Part shown: positions 57,347 through 64,000 of the stretch, piece by piece
How the letters are laid out: the number at the start of each line of letters is the position of its first letter
How positions within the stretch are numbered: the stretch's first letter is position 1
From: Caldisericales bacterium
GTDB taxonomy: Bacteria > Caldisericota > Caldisericia > JAAYUI01
Assembly: GCA_022707885.1 (NCBI GenBank)
Contig: JAKIZT010000002.1
Span: forward strand, 98,458 to 162,457
Direction: 5' to 3'
Length of the DNA stretch: 64,000 nt
Position numbers and translations under genes: made by a program
Notes under the pieces: model-generated
Told to the model about the DNA's origin: nothing
The model's database searches: none
What the model saw: only the letters and a program-made list of their open reading frames with translations

Positions 57347-59089
57347 ATGAAAAAATTATTGACTTTCGCGCTGATCCTGTCTTTGGTCTCACCGATATGG
57401 ATTGTTGCCAAGGCTTCAGAGTGTGACACAACCTGTGACATCATGAAAATGCCACTTTCCAAAGTAAGGGATATTGTCATGGCAAACGGCGGCAAGATAC
57501 CACCATCAATGGTGCACTCGACCATAAGGCCAACGAAACATCTTGGTGACCAAAAGGTTCTTGTTCTTCCAATGGAATTCCCCGATTGCAGATGGACCAT
57601 TACTGCAGGCAGTATAAGGGAAAAATTCATCTCACAAACCCAAAGAAGCCTCCTCAATTTCTACGAGATATCTTCTTACGGCAAATACAGGCCAACCTAC
57701 GGTGAAAAAGGCATTCCAGAATGGATGATGATGCCGAAACCTTTTGAGGAATACAAAAAAAACAACTTAGAAGGGCTTTTTGACGATGCCTTTACCACAG
57801 CAATAAAAAATGGCATTGATCCATTCGAATTCGACGAGGATGGGAATGGATTTCCTGATTTGACAATAATTATTTGGGCAGGCAATTCCTACACTGTAGG
57901 AGGAGACAAACCTGGGGATTTCACAATGCCCATGGAGATAGGCAACATCATAAGCATTGGCGAAGATGTCAGGGTTGGTGGTTTTCCGCTGATTACGCTC
58001 CTTCACGAATACTTCCATGCAATGGGTGAGCTTTATGACCTGTATGATTACTCCTACACATCCGACCCCGTCGGCGGTTGGGACCTCATGGCCACAGGTA
58101 ATTGGGACGGATATTGCGGGATCAACTCCTACCAGAGATGGAAAGCCAACTGGATTGAGCCGGAAACAATCACCGAACCAGGAATTTATGAAGTCGATGA
58201 CCTGAATGGTGATGGCCCCCACAAAATGTATAAAATCCCGCTTCCTGGATCCGATGATGAGTGGTTGTGTATCGAAAACAGGCAAAGGCATGGCGGAGAC
58301 GGATACTTCCAGGGTTGCCCCGGCAATGGCATGGTTGTTTATCATGTCGATGATCGCAGGGAATACAAACATCTTTTCAACACAAGAACAAAAGAATGGA
58401 GAACTGTCGGAATAGAGGTTCTTGACCCAGGTGGTTCGCCGCTCCACAGAACAGCAATGTACGGGGACAACTACGGAAAAGTAGCCATCAGTGTCGACTC
58501 TACACCCAATACCCTGCCATATGAGAAAAACGACTCCAAAAAAACTTTGAGGATTGACAAGATCTCTTCAGTCGGTGAAAAGATGACCTTCAAGCTCAGC
58601 TATGACACCCCACAAGTTCCAATCATGCAGGTACTCGACACCCTGTCTTTCGGAAGGGTAACCAAGGGTGAGATGGCCAGCCAGGATCTCATATTCTACA
58701 ACATCGGCCCCAAAAAGCTCCAGGCAACGCTCAAATCTGACTCTCAATGGATCAACATTGACAGGACAAGCTTTATTGGCAATGAAGAGCCAATAAACGT
58801 AACAATCAATACAGCTTCACTCAAGTACGGCTTCAACAGCGGATACATCAAATACGACGGTAACGCCGGCACCGGAAGGGTAAAGGTAGTTGTTGACGTG
58901 GCCCCGATCCCGGGAGATGTAAACCTTGACGGGGTTGTGGACGATGCAGATGTCGAACTGTTTGCAAAATACTTCAACAGCTCGCTTGGCGACCCGAACT
59001 ACTACAAAGACGCAGACTTCAACAACGACCAGAAGGTCGACCTCATAGATTTCCTCATGATGTCAAAAAACTACAAGTCAAAAGTTTGA
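57347..59089 (+). CDS. Secreted M6-like metalloprotease with dockerin (third copy)
   Basis: 580 residues. Signal peptide 1-22 ending VAKASE; zinc motif HEYFHAMGELYDLYDY near 220; WDLMATGNWDGYCG, DDLNGDGPH and HVDDRREYK conserved with the other two copies; a HYDIN-like module (LSFGRVTKGEMASQDLIF) and a dockerin (GDVNLDGVVDDADVELF and ADFNNDQKVDLIDFLMM). Its codon use is nearer to the housekeeping genes than that of the first copy. Confidence 0.85.
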   Translation: MKKLLTFALILSLVSPIWIVAKASECDTTCDIMKMPLSKVRDIVMANGGKIPPSMVHSTIRPTKHLGDQKVLVLPMEFPDCRWTITAGSIREKFISQTQRSLLNFYEISSYGKYRPTYGEKGIPEWMMMPKPFEEYKKNNLEGLFDDAFTTAIKNGIDPFEFDEDGNGFPDLTIIIWAGNSYTVGGDKPGDFTMPMEIGNIISIGEDVRVGGFPLITLLHEYFHAMGELYDLYDYSYTSDPVGGWDLMATGNWDGYCGINSYQRWKANWIEPETITEPGIYEVDDLNGDGPHKMYKIPLPGSDDEWLCIENRQRHGGDGYFQGCPGNGMVVYHVDDRREYKHLFNTRTKEWRTVGIEVLDPGGSPLHRTAMYGDNYGKVAISVDSTPNTLPYEKNDSKKTLRIDKISSVGEKMTFKLSYDTPQVPIMQVLDTLSFGRVTKGEMASQDLIFYNIGPKKLQATLKSDSQWINIDRTSFIGNEEPINVTINTASLKYGFNSGYIKYDGNAGTGRVKVVVDVAPIPGDVNLDGVVDDADVELFAKYFNSSLGDPNYYKDADFNNDQKVDLIDFLMMSKNYKSKV

Positions 59090-59107
59090 TTGACTCATCA
59101 GTCATCG

Positions 59108-59140
59108 AAAAAAGGGCGGCCCAAAAGGTCGCCCTTTTTT
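59108..59140 (+). terminator. Rho-independent terminator
   Basis: AAAAAAGGGCGGCC and GGTCGCCCTTTTTT form a stem with loop CAAAA after the third protease gene. Confidence 0.85.
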
Positions 59141-59185
59141 GTTTCCGCCGGCAATGATAGAATTGGCAAAAAGAAGAGGTGAAAC

Positions 59186-60241
59186 ATGGCAAACATTGAC
59201 TACGCAGTGAAATTTCTTGAAGAGATCTGCAAGACTCCAAGCCCGACAGGCTTTGCCATGGCGGCAATAGACAGGTGCGAGCACGAGGCAAAATCGCTTG
59301 GGTTTGCAACAAGAAGAAACAACAAGGGCGGGTTGCTGGTCGATGTTCCCGGCAAGGACGCGTCCTTCAGGAGGCTCGTCTCCGGCCATGTAGACACCCT
59401 CGGCGCCATGGTGCGCTCCATAGATTCAAACGGCTGGCTGAAATTTACGCCAATCGGCGGCTACATGATGCAGACGGTGGAAGGCGAGTACTGCCAGATC
59501 TTCACAAGAAGCGGAAAAACCTACACTGGAACATGCCTGACAACCGACCCGTCGGTTCATGTCCACCCAAACGCGAGGGAGCTCGAGAGAAAACCGGAGA
59601 ACATGATTATAAGGCTTGACGAGCGCGTCTCCTCCAAGGAAGACACCGAAAAACTGGGCATCTCCGCCGGAGACTTCATCGCCTGGGACCCAAGGACAAT
59701 CGTCACGGAATCTGGCTTCATAAAAACCAGGCACTTGGACGACAAGGCTGGAACTGCCTGCATCTTCTGTGCCCTTCAGGCAATCTCCGAGGAAAAAATA
59801 ACCCCGGCACACCCCTTCACGGCAATCGTGACCAACTACGAAGAAGTCGGCCACGGCGCAAGCTTTGTTCCGGAGGCCAACGAAATCCTGGCTGTGGACA
59901 TGGGCGCAATCGGACTTGACCTCTCAACAGACGAATACTGCGTCTCAATCTGTGCCAAGGACTCCTCCGGCCCCTATGACTACGCCCTGACAAACCAGCT
60001 GATCGATCTTGCAAAGGCAAACAAAATCAAATACGCGGTGGACATCTACCCATTCTATGGAAGTGACGCGTCCGCGGCGCTCCACGGCGGCCATGATCTG
60101 AGGGCCGGCCTTATAGGGCCGGGCGTCCAGGCCAGCCATTCGATGGAGCGCACCCACAGGGACGCAATTGAGGCCACTTCGAAATTGCTGGTGGAGTATC
60201 TGAAAGAAAGCAAATCAGTTCTAAATGATTATTTGACATAA
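59186..60241 (+). CDS. M42-family aminopeptidase/glutamyl aminopeptidase-like
   Basis: 351 residues. Metal ligands and catalytic residues: VSGHVDTLGAMV near 70, the bridging Asp in HLDDKAGTACIF near 180, NYEEVGHGA (Glu pair) near 213, AVDMGAIGL near 236, and a C-terminal His after GPGVQASHSMERTH. These are co-catalytic di-metal enzymes acting on N-terminal residues of peptides, often as a large cage. AGAGGTG ribosome site; may process peptides left by the upstream proteases, though it is not secreted. Confidence 0.92.
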   Translation: MANIDYAVKFLEEICKTPSPTGFAMAAIDRCEHEAKSLGFATRRNNKGGLLVDVPGKDASFRRLVSGHVDTLGAMVRSIDSNGWLKFTPIGGYMMQTVEGEYCQIFTRSGKTYTGTCLTTDPSVHVHPNARELERKPENMIIRLDERVSSKEDTEKLGISAGDFIAWDPRTIVTESGFIKTRHLDDKAGTACIFCALQAISEEKITPAHPFTAIVTNYEEVGHGASFVPEANEILAVDMGAIGLDLSTDEYCVSICAKDSSGPYDYALTNQLIDLAKANKIKYAVDIYPFYGSDASAALHGGHDLRAGLIGPGVQASHSMERTHRDAIEATSKLLVEYLKESKSVLNDYLT

Positions 60242-60246
60242 ATGAA

Positions 60247-60271
60247 ACATCCCCCTCACCGAGGGGGATGT
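60247..60271. terminator. Strong hairpin after the aminopeptidase gene
   Basis: ACATCCCCCTC and GAGGGGGATGT form a perfect 11-bp stem with a 3-base loop; no good U-tract. A second hairpin (TCGGTGATACTATCACCGA) follows at about 60276-60294. Confidence 0.5.
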
Positions 60272-60360
60272 CGGGTCGGTGATACTATCACCGATGTTGT
60301 TATATTTATGAATATAATAAGCTAAGGAAGATTGTCAACAATGAGAAGTGGGGGGTGAGT

Positions 60361-60984
60361 ATGGGAGACGCAGAGAGAGTTGCAGCTTACATTGATGGTT
60401 TCAACCTTTATTTTGGTATGAAAAACAAGGGATGGAGAAGATATTACTGGTTGAACGTTCACTTGCTTGCGAAAAATCTTCTTAAAGCAAATCAAACTCT
60501 CATATTGACAAAGTATTTTACAAGTAGAATTACTACTTCCGATTCAAACAAATTCCGAAGGCAAAACGATTATATTGAGGCATTATCGAATATAAAAGAT
60601 TTGGAAATATATTATGGCAAGTACAAAATAATTGAAACCATTTGCCCAAAATGTGGCTCAAAACTGAAAACACCAAAAGAAAAAATGACTGATGTCAATA
60701 TAGCTACGCACTTAATGAAAGATGCTTACCAAGATATATTTGATGCAGCACTTTTAATCACTGGAGATTCAGATTTGGTCGAACCAGTCAAAATCATCTC
60801 GGAACTTTTTCCAAAAAAGAGGGTTATAGTTGCTTTTCCACCAGGGAGGGTTGCAATAGATTTGAAAAATGCTGTTCATAGTTCATTTGTTGTTGGAAGA
60901 AAAAATATTTCCATTAGTCAGCTCGATGAACATGTAACGAAAGAAGATGGATGCATTTTGACTCGACCTAATGAATGGAAATAG
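60361..60984 (+). CDS. NYN-domain protein with CxxC insert
   Basis: 207 residues from ATG 60361 (GTG 60355 is also possible) behind GGGGGTGAG. Motifs are AYIDGFNLYFGM, DVNIATHLMKDA and ITGDSDLVEPVKII, with the acidic metal-binding residues. A CPKCGSKLK segment near residue 100 suggests half of a zinc knuckle. Strongly AT-rich codon use points to horizontal transfer. NYN proteins of this type are often found in defence or mobile contexts; not established here. Confidence 0.75.
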   Translation: MGDAERVAAYIDGFNLYFGMKNKGWRRYYWLNVHLLAKNLLKANQTLILTKYFTSRITTSDSNKFRRQNDYIEALSNIKDLEIYYGKYKIIETICPKCGSKLKTPKEKMTDVNIATHLMKDAYQDIFDAALLITGDSDLVEPVKIISELFPKKRVIVAFPPGRVAIDLKNAVHSSFVVGRKNISISQLDEHVTKEDGCILTRPNEWK

Positions 60985-61142
60985 CATAAAATGTATATGG
61001 ATGGATTAAATCCATTTCAATATTCTCAACACTTCGTTTTCTAGCTATGCCTTAAATGAGCATATTCTAGGACACATCGAAACCACTCTTAATTAGTGGT
61101 GGGGTATCTGAAGACTGAAAAAGCATAGGAAACACAAAAAAC

Positions 61143-62174
61143 TTAGACTCCTAGCTTCTTCAAAACCTCCTCAACGCGAATCTTGTAGTTGATTTCAGTC
61201 CTACGTTTTTTGAAACCCAGTCTGGAGTTGATCCCAAGCATCGGGGCATTCAGGTCATTGTTACCTGTTGTGATCATTTTGACCTGAGGATTGTTCTGCC
61301 TGATGTGGTCAAGCATCAGGGCCTTCAACAGTTTACCAATGCCATTTCCACGATGTTCTGCATCAACAGCTGTCACATACTGCATAAATCTGCCAGGATT
61401 TTCATTGTCGATGCCACCCTCGGTATAACCGATGACCATCCCGTTTGCATCTTTGACCAAAAAACAGCGATACTGTCTGAATTTCTCAAGGAATTCCTTG
61501 GAATCTTGCCACTTCTTTTTCTCTGCCTCCCTCAGGTCTATTGTTTCCTGATTGTTCATTTTATTGAATTCAACCGCTGTGGCGAAAGACAAGTCGCTGA
61601 CATCATCGACAAATTGGTCTGTTATTTCGGTGTGTAGTTCAACTTTCCAATTATTTCCAGGCTTTTTTGCAATCTTCAGCCACTCATCAATAATACTCCA
61701 GTCAAGTCCATCAAACTCGAGCCTCATGATAGAAAATATTGAAGAAGGCACACCAAGTTTTTGAAGAAATCTGTTGCCCTCTTCAGAACAAGAGTATGAG
61801 CCGATCGTGTGAACACCAGCGTCTTTGATGTCCAGAAAGGCTTTTTTGGCCAAACTTGTCCCAATACCTCTGTTCCTGTATTCGGGCACCACATAGCCAC
61901 TCATATATCCAAGACCCTTGTTCAACCCATACTCCGGATCATCTGGTTTTCTTAGATAGATTTCCATAAAACCGATAACCTTTTCGTTTTCAAACGCATA
62001 ATTCCTTACACATACTTCATTTTTGTCATCAAGCCACTGCATTGCCATTTCATCTGACATCGGTTTTGTTTCAGGATCTCTCTCTTGGAGCATCATGCTT
62101 ATATGCATTTTGTATTGCAAAAACAATGCTGTCCTCAACTCTTCGGTTTCAACTTTTCTGATTTGAATGTTCAT
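61143..62174 (-). CDS. Tandem GNAT acetyltransferase-domain protein
   Basis: About 343 residues. Two GNAT folds: the first with GYMSGYVVPEYRNRGIGTSLAKKA (acetyl-CoA R/Q-x-x-G-x-G/A loop RNRGIG) near 105, the second with YVTAVDAEHRGNGIGKLLKAL (HRGNGIG) near 275. The ATG at 62174 has GGGAG upstream and is preferred over 62186. Substrate unknown. Confidence 0.8.
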   Translation of the reverse strand: MNIQIRKVETEELRTALFLQYKMHISMMLQERDPETKPMSDEMAMQWLDDKNEVCVRNYAFENEKVIGFMEIYLRKPDDPEYGLNKGLGYMSGYVVPEYRNRGIGTSLAKKAFLDIKDAGVHTIGSYSCSEEGNRFLQKLGVPSSIFSIMRLEFDGLDWSIIDEWLKIAKKPGNNWKVELHTEITDQFVDDVSDLSFATAVEFNKMNNQETIDLREAEKKKWQDSKEFLEKFRQYRCFLVKDANGMVIGYTEGGIDNENPGRFMQYVTAVDAEHRGNGIGKLLKALMLDHIRQNNPQVKMITTGNNDLNAPMLGINSRLGFKKRRTEINYKIRVEEVLKKLGV

Positions 62175-62213
62175 TTTGTCTCCCATGTTGTTTTCATTAA
62201 TTTTCGAGCAGAC

Positions 62214-62243
62214 CAGGGCCCCTCAAAAGCAGGGGGCCCTGGA
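62214..62243. terminator. Hairpin between the kinase and GNAT genes
   Basis: CCAGGGCCCC and GGGGCCCTGG form a perfect 10-bp stem with a 10-base loop. The T-run is on the plus strand, so as a terminator for the minus-strand kinase gene it is not classical. Confidence 0.5.
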
Positions 62244-62253
62244 TGTTTTTTCC

Positions 62254-63099
62254 TCAAATACTTCCGGTCTCCCACTCAAGCCAGAGCGAATCGGCAATTT
62301 CCCTTGCCTCTTCCTCCCTCTTGAAGTAGCGCCCCAGGATTGCCATGTCCCTTTTGAAGAACAACTCGGCATTGGGGTTCGACCTTGGGTCAACAGCCTG
62401 CGCCATGTCTATGATGATCGCCTTCCCGCCCCACCAGAGCAGGTTGAATGCGGAAAGGTCGCCGTGGACAACATTGAGCCCGAGCATATTCCGGATGTTT
62501 GTTATGGTCCGCCTGAATGCCCTGTCCATATCCCTGTCCGGGATTTTCACTTTCCTCAAAAGCGGCGCTGGCCCGTTCTCGTCACCAATGTACTCCATCA
62601 GTATCGTGTTGCCCTCAATCACAATTGGTTTCGGGACATCAATGCCATTGTTCCAGAGGAGCTTCTGGACACTGTATTCATCATTTATCCACCGCTCGAA
62701 CATGAACTGGTGGCCCATGGTGGACCTCCTGTTTATGGCCCTTTGGACGCTTTTTTGGGAAACCCACCTGCCTTCCCTGTAAAGCGCGTCATTGCTCAGG
62801 CTCCGGAAAATCCTTGGCCTGTAAACTTTGGCCGCAAGGAGCGGAAACCCCGACTTCTTTGTCCCCAGGCAACTGTAGACTGTCGCCTCCTTGCCCGATG
62901 AGACTTCCATGATCACATCCTCAATCAGCCCCTGCTGTTTGAAAGCAGTCAGTGAAGGCAATATCCACTCACGCAGGTGGCTCTCTTTCAGGAAATCAGG
63001 GTCAAATTCACCCGTCCTGATGCCCTTTCTTTCGAGCCAGAGCCGGACTGAAGCGTCTGACTCGTGGCTTGTCTTCATTTTGGAGATTTTTTCTTCCAA
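62254..63099 (-). CDS. RIO-family serine/threonine protein kinase
   Basis: 281 residues. A short N-terminal winged-helix-like part precedes the RIO1-type kinase: the P-loop-like SSGKEATVYSC, catalytic Lys in LAAKVYRPR, the catalytic loop VHGDLSAFNLL and the metal site IIDMAQAVD. RIO kinases act in ribosome maturation in eukaryotes and archaea; bacterial roles are unknown. The TTG at 63099 lies behind AAGGAGGAG and overlaps the upstream small gene, so the three genes form one translational unit. Confidence 0.88.
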   Translation of the reverse strand: MEEKISKMKTSHESDASVRLWLERKGIRTGEFDPDFLKESHLREWILPSLTAFKQQGLIEDVIMEVSSGKEATVYSCLGTKKSGFPLLAAKVYRPRIFRSLSNDALYREGRWVSQKSVQRAINRRSTMGHQFMFERWINDEYSVQKLLWNNGIDVPKPIVIEGNTILMEYIGDENGPAPLLRKVKIPDRDMDRAFRRTITNIRNMLGLNVVHGDLSAFNLLWWGGKAIIIDMAQAVDPRSNPNAELFFKRDMAILGRYFKREEEAREIADSLWLEWETGSI

Positions 63100-63203
63100 A
63101 ACTCCTCCTTGGTACCCTTTGCTTTTGGTGCCGCTATTTTTGGCACCATCTTTGGTTTTATCTGTGTCAATTTCATCACTTTGAATCCTTTGCCATTTTT
63201 CAT
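63075..63203 (-). CDS. Small basic protein (42 residues) upstream of the RIO kinase
   Basis: A short gene not usually called at this length. 42 residues, Lys-rich (for example KPKMVPKIAAPKAKGTKEE), no transmembrane segment. AGGGAGGTATTAGT stands before the ATG, with AGGGAGG 8 bases upstream. It overlaps the kinase by 25 bases, and the preceding small gene stops one base before its ATG. Basic charge suggests RNA or ribosome binding (inference). Confidence 0.6.
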   Translation of the reverse strand: MKNGKGFKVMKLTQIKPKMVPKIAAPKAKGTKEEFWKKKSPK

Positions 63204-63204
63204 A

Positions 63205-63348
63205 CTAATACCTCCCTTCTTCGTTTGTTTGATCGGCTTTTCCAGCCACTGCCACTTTCCCGCCCTTGTATCGTTCGAGCTTTATCTTGTATGCGCGGAC
63301 GACGGCCGGTGTGAGTGCTTGTGCGAGCTTGTCAAATAGCGTGGTCAT
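63205..63348 (-). CDS. Small protein (47 residues), first in the RIO operon
   Basis: 47 residues, starts MTTLFDKLAQALTPAVVRAY, then a basic segment with KIKLERYKGGKVAVAG. A strong AAAGGAGG ribosome site precedes the ATG. Follows two tandem terminator-like hairpins. No family recognised. Confidence 0.6.
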   Translation of the reverse strand: MTTLFDKLAQALTPAVVRAYKIKLERYKGGKVAVAGKADQTNEEGRY

Positions 63349-63374
63349 TGTGTTCCTCCTTTGCGGGAAATTAA

Positions 63375-63410
63375 AAAGGCCCCTTTGCCTTTTTGTGCGC
63401 TGGGGCCTTT
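63375..63410 (-). terminator. Attenuator hairpin 2 (terminator form)
   Basis: On the minus strand AAAGGCCCC (63410-63402) pairs with GGGGCCTTT (63383-63375), followed by TTAATTT. Its 5' arm can alternatively pair with the 3' arm of hairpin 1. Confidence 0.65.
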
Positions 63411-63418
63411 GAATTAAA

Positions 63419-63448
63419 AAGGCCCGTTCTCTGTTTTGAACGGGCCTT
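63419..63448 (-). terminator. Attenuator hairpin 1 (terminator form)
   Basis: On the minus strand AAGGCCCGTTC pairs with GAACGGGCCTT, a perfect 11-bp stem, followed by TTTAATTC. It comes 27 bases after the leader-peptide stop. Confidence 0.75.
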
Positions 63449-63475
63449 CTAGTTTATTTTATGGTTGGGTACTGC

Positions 63476-63535
63476 TTAGACTGGGGCTCCGCCCAAAAGA
63501 TGCGCATTGTTGTTATTGTTTCTCACTCTCATCAT
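63476..63535 (-). CDS. Leader peptide with five consecutive Asn codons
   Basis: 19 residues, MMRVRNNNNNAHLLGGAPV. AAAGGAGGTGCG precedes the first ATG; promoter TTGACA-16-TAGAAT is about 34 bases upstream. Codons 6-10 are AAC AAT AAC AAC AAT. Position before tandem terminators that have an alternative pairing is the classical plan of an amino-acid attenuator, here pointing to Asn-tRNA sensing. Confidence 0.6.
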   Translation of the reverse strand: MMRVRNNNNNAHLLGGAPV

Positions 63536-63568
63536 CGCACCTCCTTTGGCGGAATTTGTTTTGAGGTG

Positions 63569-63596
63569 ATTCTAGGCATATTCCCCGGGTTGTCAA
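63569..63596 (-). promoter_or_regulatory. Promoter of the RIO leader transcript
   Basis: On the minus strand a perfect TTGACA, 16 bases, TAGAAT. The transcript should start near 63562. Confidence 0.75.
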
Positions 63597-63616
63597 GACA
63601 GGCGCTCTGGCAAGTG

Positions 63617-63645
63617 TTGAAAAATACCGGTTTGTCCAATACAAT
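63617..63645 (+). promoter_or_regulatory. rarA promoter, leaderless
   Basis: TTGAAA, 17 bases, TACAAT, ending 6 bases before the rarA ATG, with no Shine-Dalgarno. It stands back-to-back with the RIO leader promoter. Confidence 0.7.
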
Positions 63646-63651
63646 TGCCGC

Positions 63652-64000
63652 ATGTCAGAACCGCTTGCTTACAGGATGAGGCCGCAGACGATAGAAGAAT
63701 TTGTTGGCCAGAAGCACTTGCTCGGAAAAGACGGCCTGCTCTCAAAATCCCTGTCGGGCAAGCCAACTTCGCTTTTGCTGTGGGGCCCACCCGGAACAGG
63801 CAAAACCACACTTGCACACCTGATCGGAAAAGCAACATCAAGGCAGACGATTGTCATCAATGCTGTAACAACAGGCATCCCAGACCTGAAAAAACTGCTT
63901 GCACAGGCCGATCACCCTGTCCTCTTTGTGGATGAGATCCACAGGTGGTCAAAGTCCCAGCAAGATTTTCTGCTCCCGTTTGTCGAATCCGGCGAAGTCC
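63652..64000 (+). CDS. rarA: RarA/MgsA replication-associated AAA+ ATPase (5' part)
   Basis: The first 116 codons are present; the gene runs off the right edge. It starts MSEPLAYRMRPQTIEEFVGQ, the RarA opening. Walker A is LLWGPPGTGKTTLA and Walker B is VLFVDEIHRWSKSQQD, the RarA-specific HRW-K-QQD form. RarA acts at stalled replication forks. Confidence 0.93.
   Translation, partial: MSEPLAYRMRPQTIEEFVGQKHLLGKDGLLSKSLSGKPTSLLLWGPPGTGKTTLAHLIGKATSRQTIVINAVTTGIPDLKKLLAQADHPVLFVDEIHRWSKSQQDFLLPFVESGEV

Overview
The window reads as chromosome of a bacterium of moderate GC with a Gram-negative-like envelope: many exported proteins and SCG-type lipoproteins, a PspC/LiaF-like envelope-stress operon, and D-Ala-D-Ala ligase. 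Metabolism looks anaerobic or facultative: an electron-bifurcating FixABCX/ETF operon, a radical SAM/SPASM enzyme and FeoABC ferrous iron uptake. I cannot name the organism. The isolated 16S rRNA gene, an IleS of the long eukaryote-like type, a RIO-family kinase and many secreted beta-propeller and dockerin proteins suggest a deep-branching, poorly cultured lineage; that is inference.

Layout. 1-3212 (-): fixABCX operon, with fixX cut by the window edge. 3464-5530 (-): uvrB. 5753-13755 (+): a secreted CAP protein, then a tightly overlapping run TPR protein - roadblock/LC7 - rsmI - sbcD - sbcC. 13758-16245 (-): a lipoprotein, a radical SAM/SPASM protein and a NYN-domain protein. 16385-23541: a lipoprotein, a large two-propeller PQQ-like protein, an orphan holin-type gene pair, a small AT-rich gene, a PPOX-family protein and a membrane protein. 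23657-25709 (-): an AT-rich two-gene island, HD phosphohydrolase plus YwgA-like protein. 25812-28781: a methyltransferase, a PQQ-like lipoprotein, a DUF4234 protein and a lipoprotein. 29131-30685 (-): a complete, stand-alone 16S rRNA gene with tandem promoters, a flanking processing stem and its own terminator. 31111-37366: feoA - P1B ATPase - feoB, an ECF S component plus methyltransferase pair, and a FeoC-like gene. 37372-43339 (-): ileS coupled to an ECF sigma factor and four envelope proteins. 43477-48534 (+): ddl, two exported proteins, an ATC-hydrolase-like protein and an RNase J-like protein. 48594-59089: three paralogous M6-like dockerin proteases around a 1561-residue secreted protein with two seven-repeat propeller arrays. 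59186-62174: M42 aminopeptidase, NYN protein and double-GNAT protein. 62254-63535 (-): RIO-like kinase preceded by two small genes and an attenuator-like leader with five consecutive Asn codons. 63652 to the end (+): the start of rarA/mgsA.

Two general points stand out. Many transcription units have a recognisable -35/-10 pair ending about 6-11 nt before the start codon with no Shine-Dalgarno, so leaderless or near-leaderless mRNAs seem common. Genes inside operons instead overlap by 1-17 nt (ATGA, TTGA, GTGA, TGATG junctions), and GTG/TTG starts are frequent. I saw no tRNA genes, CRISPR arrays or insertion sequences.
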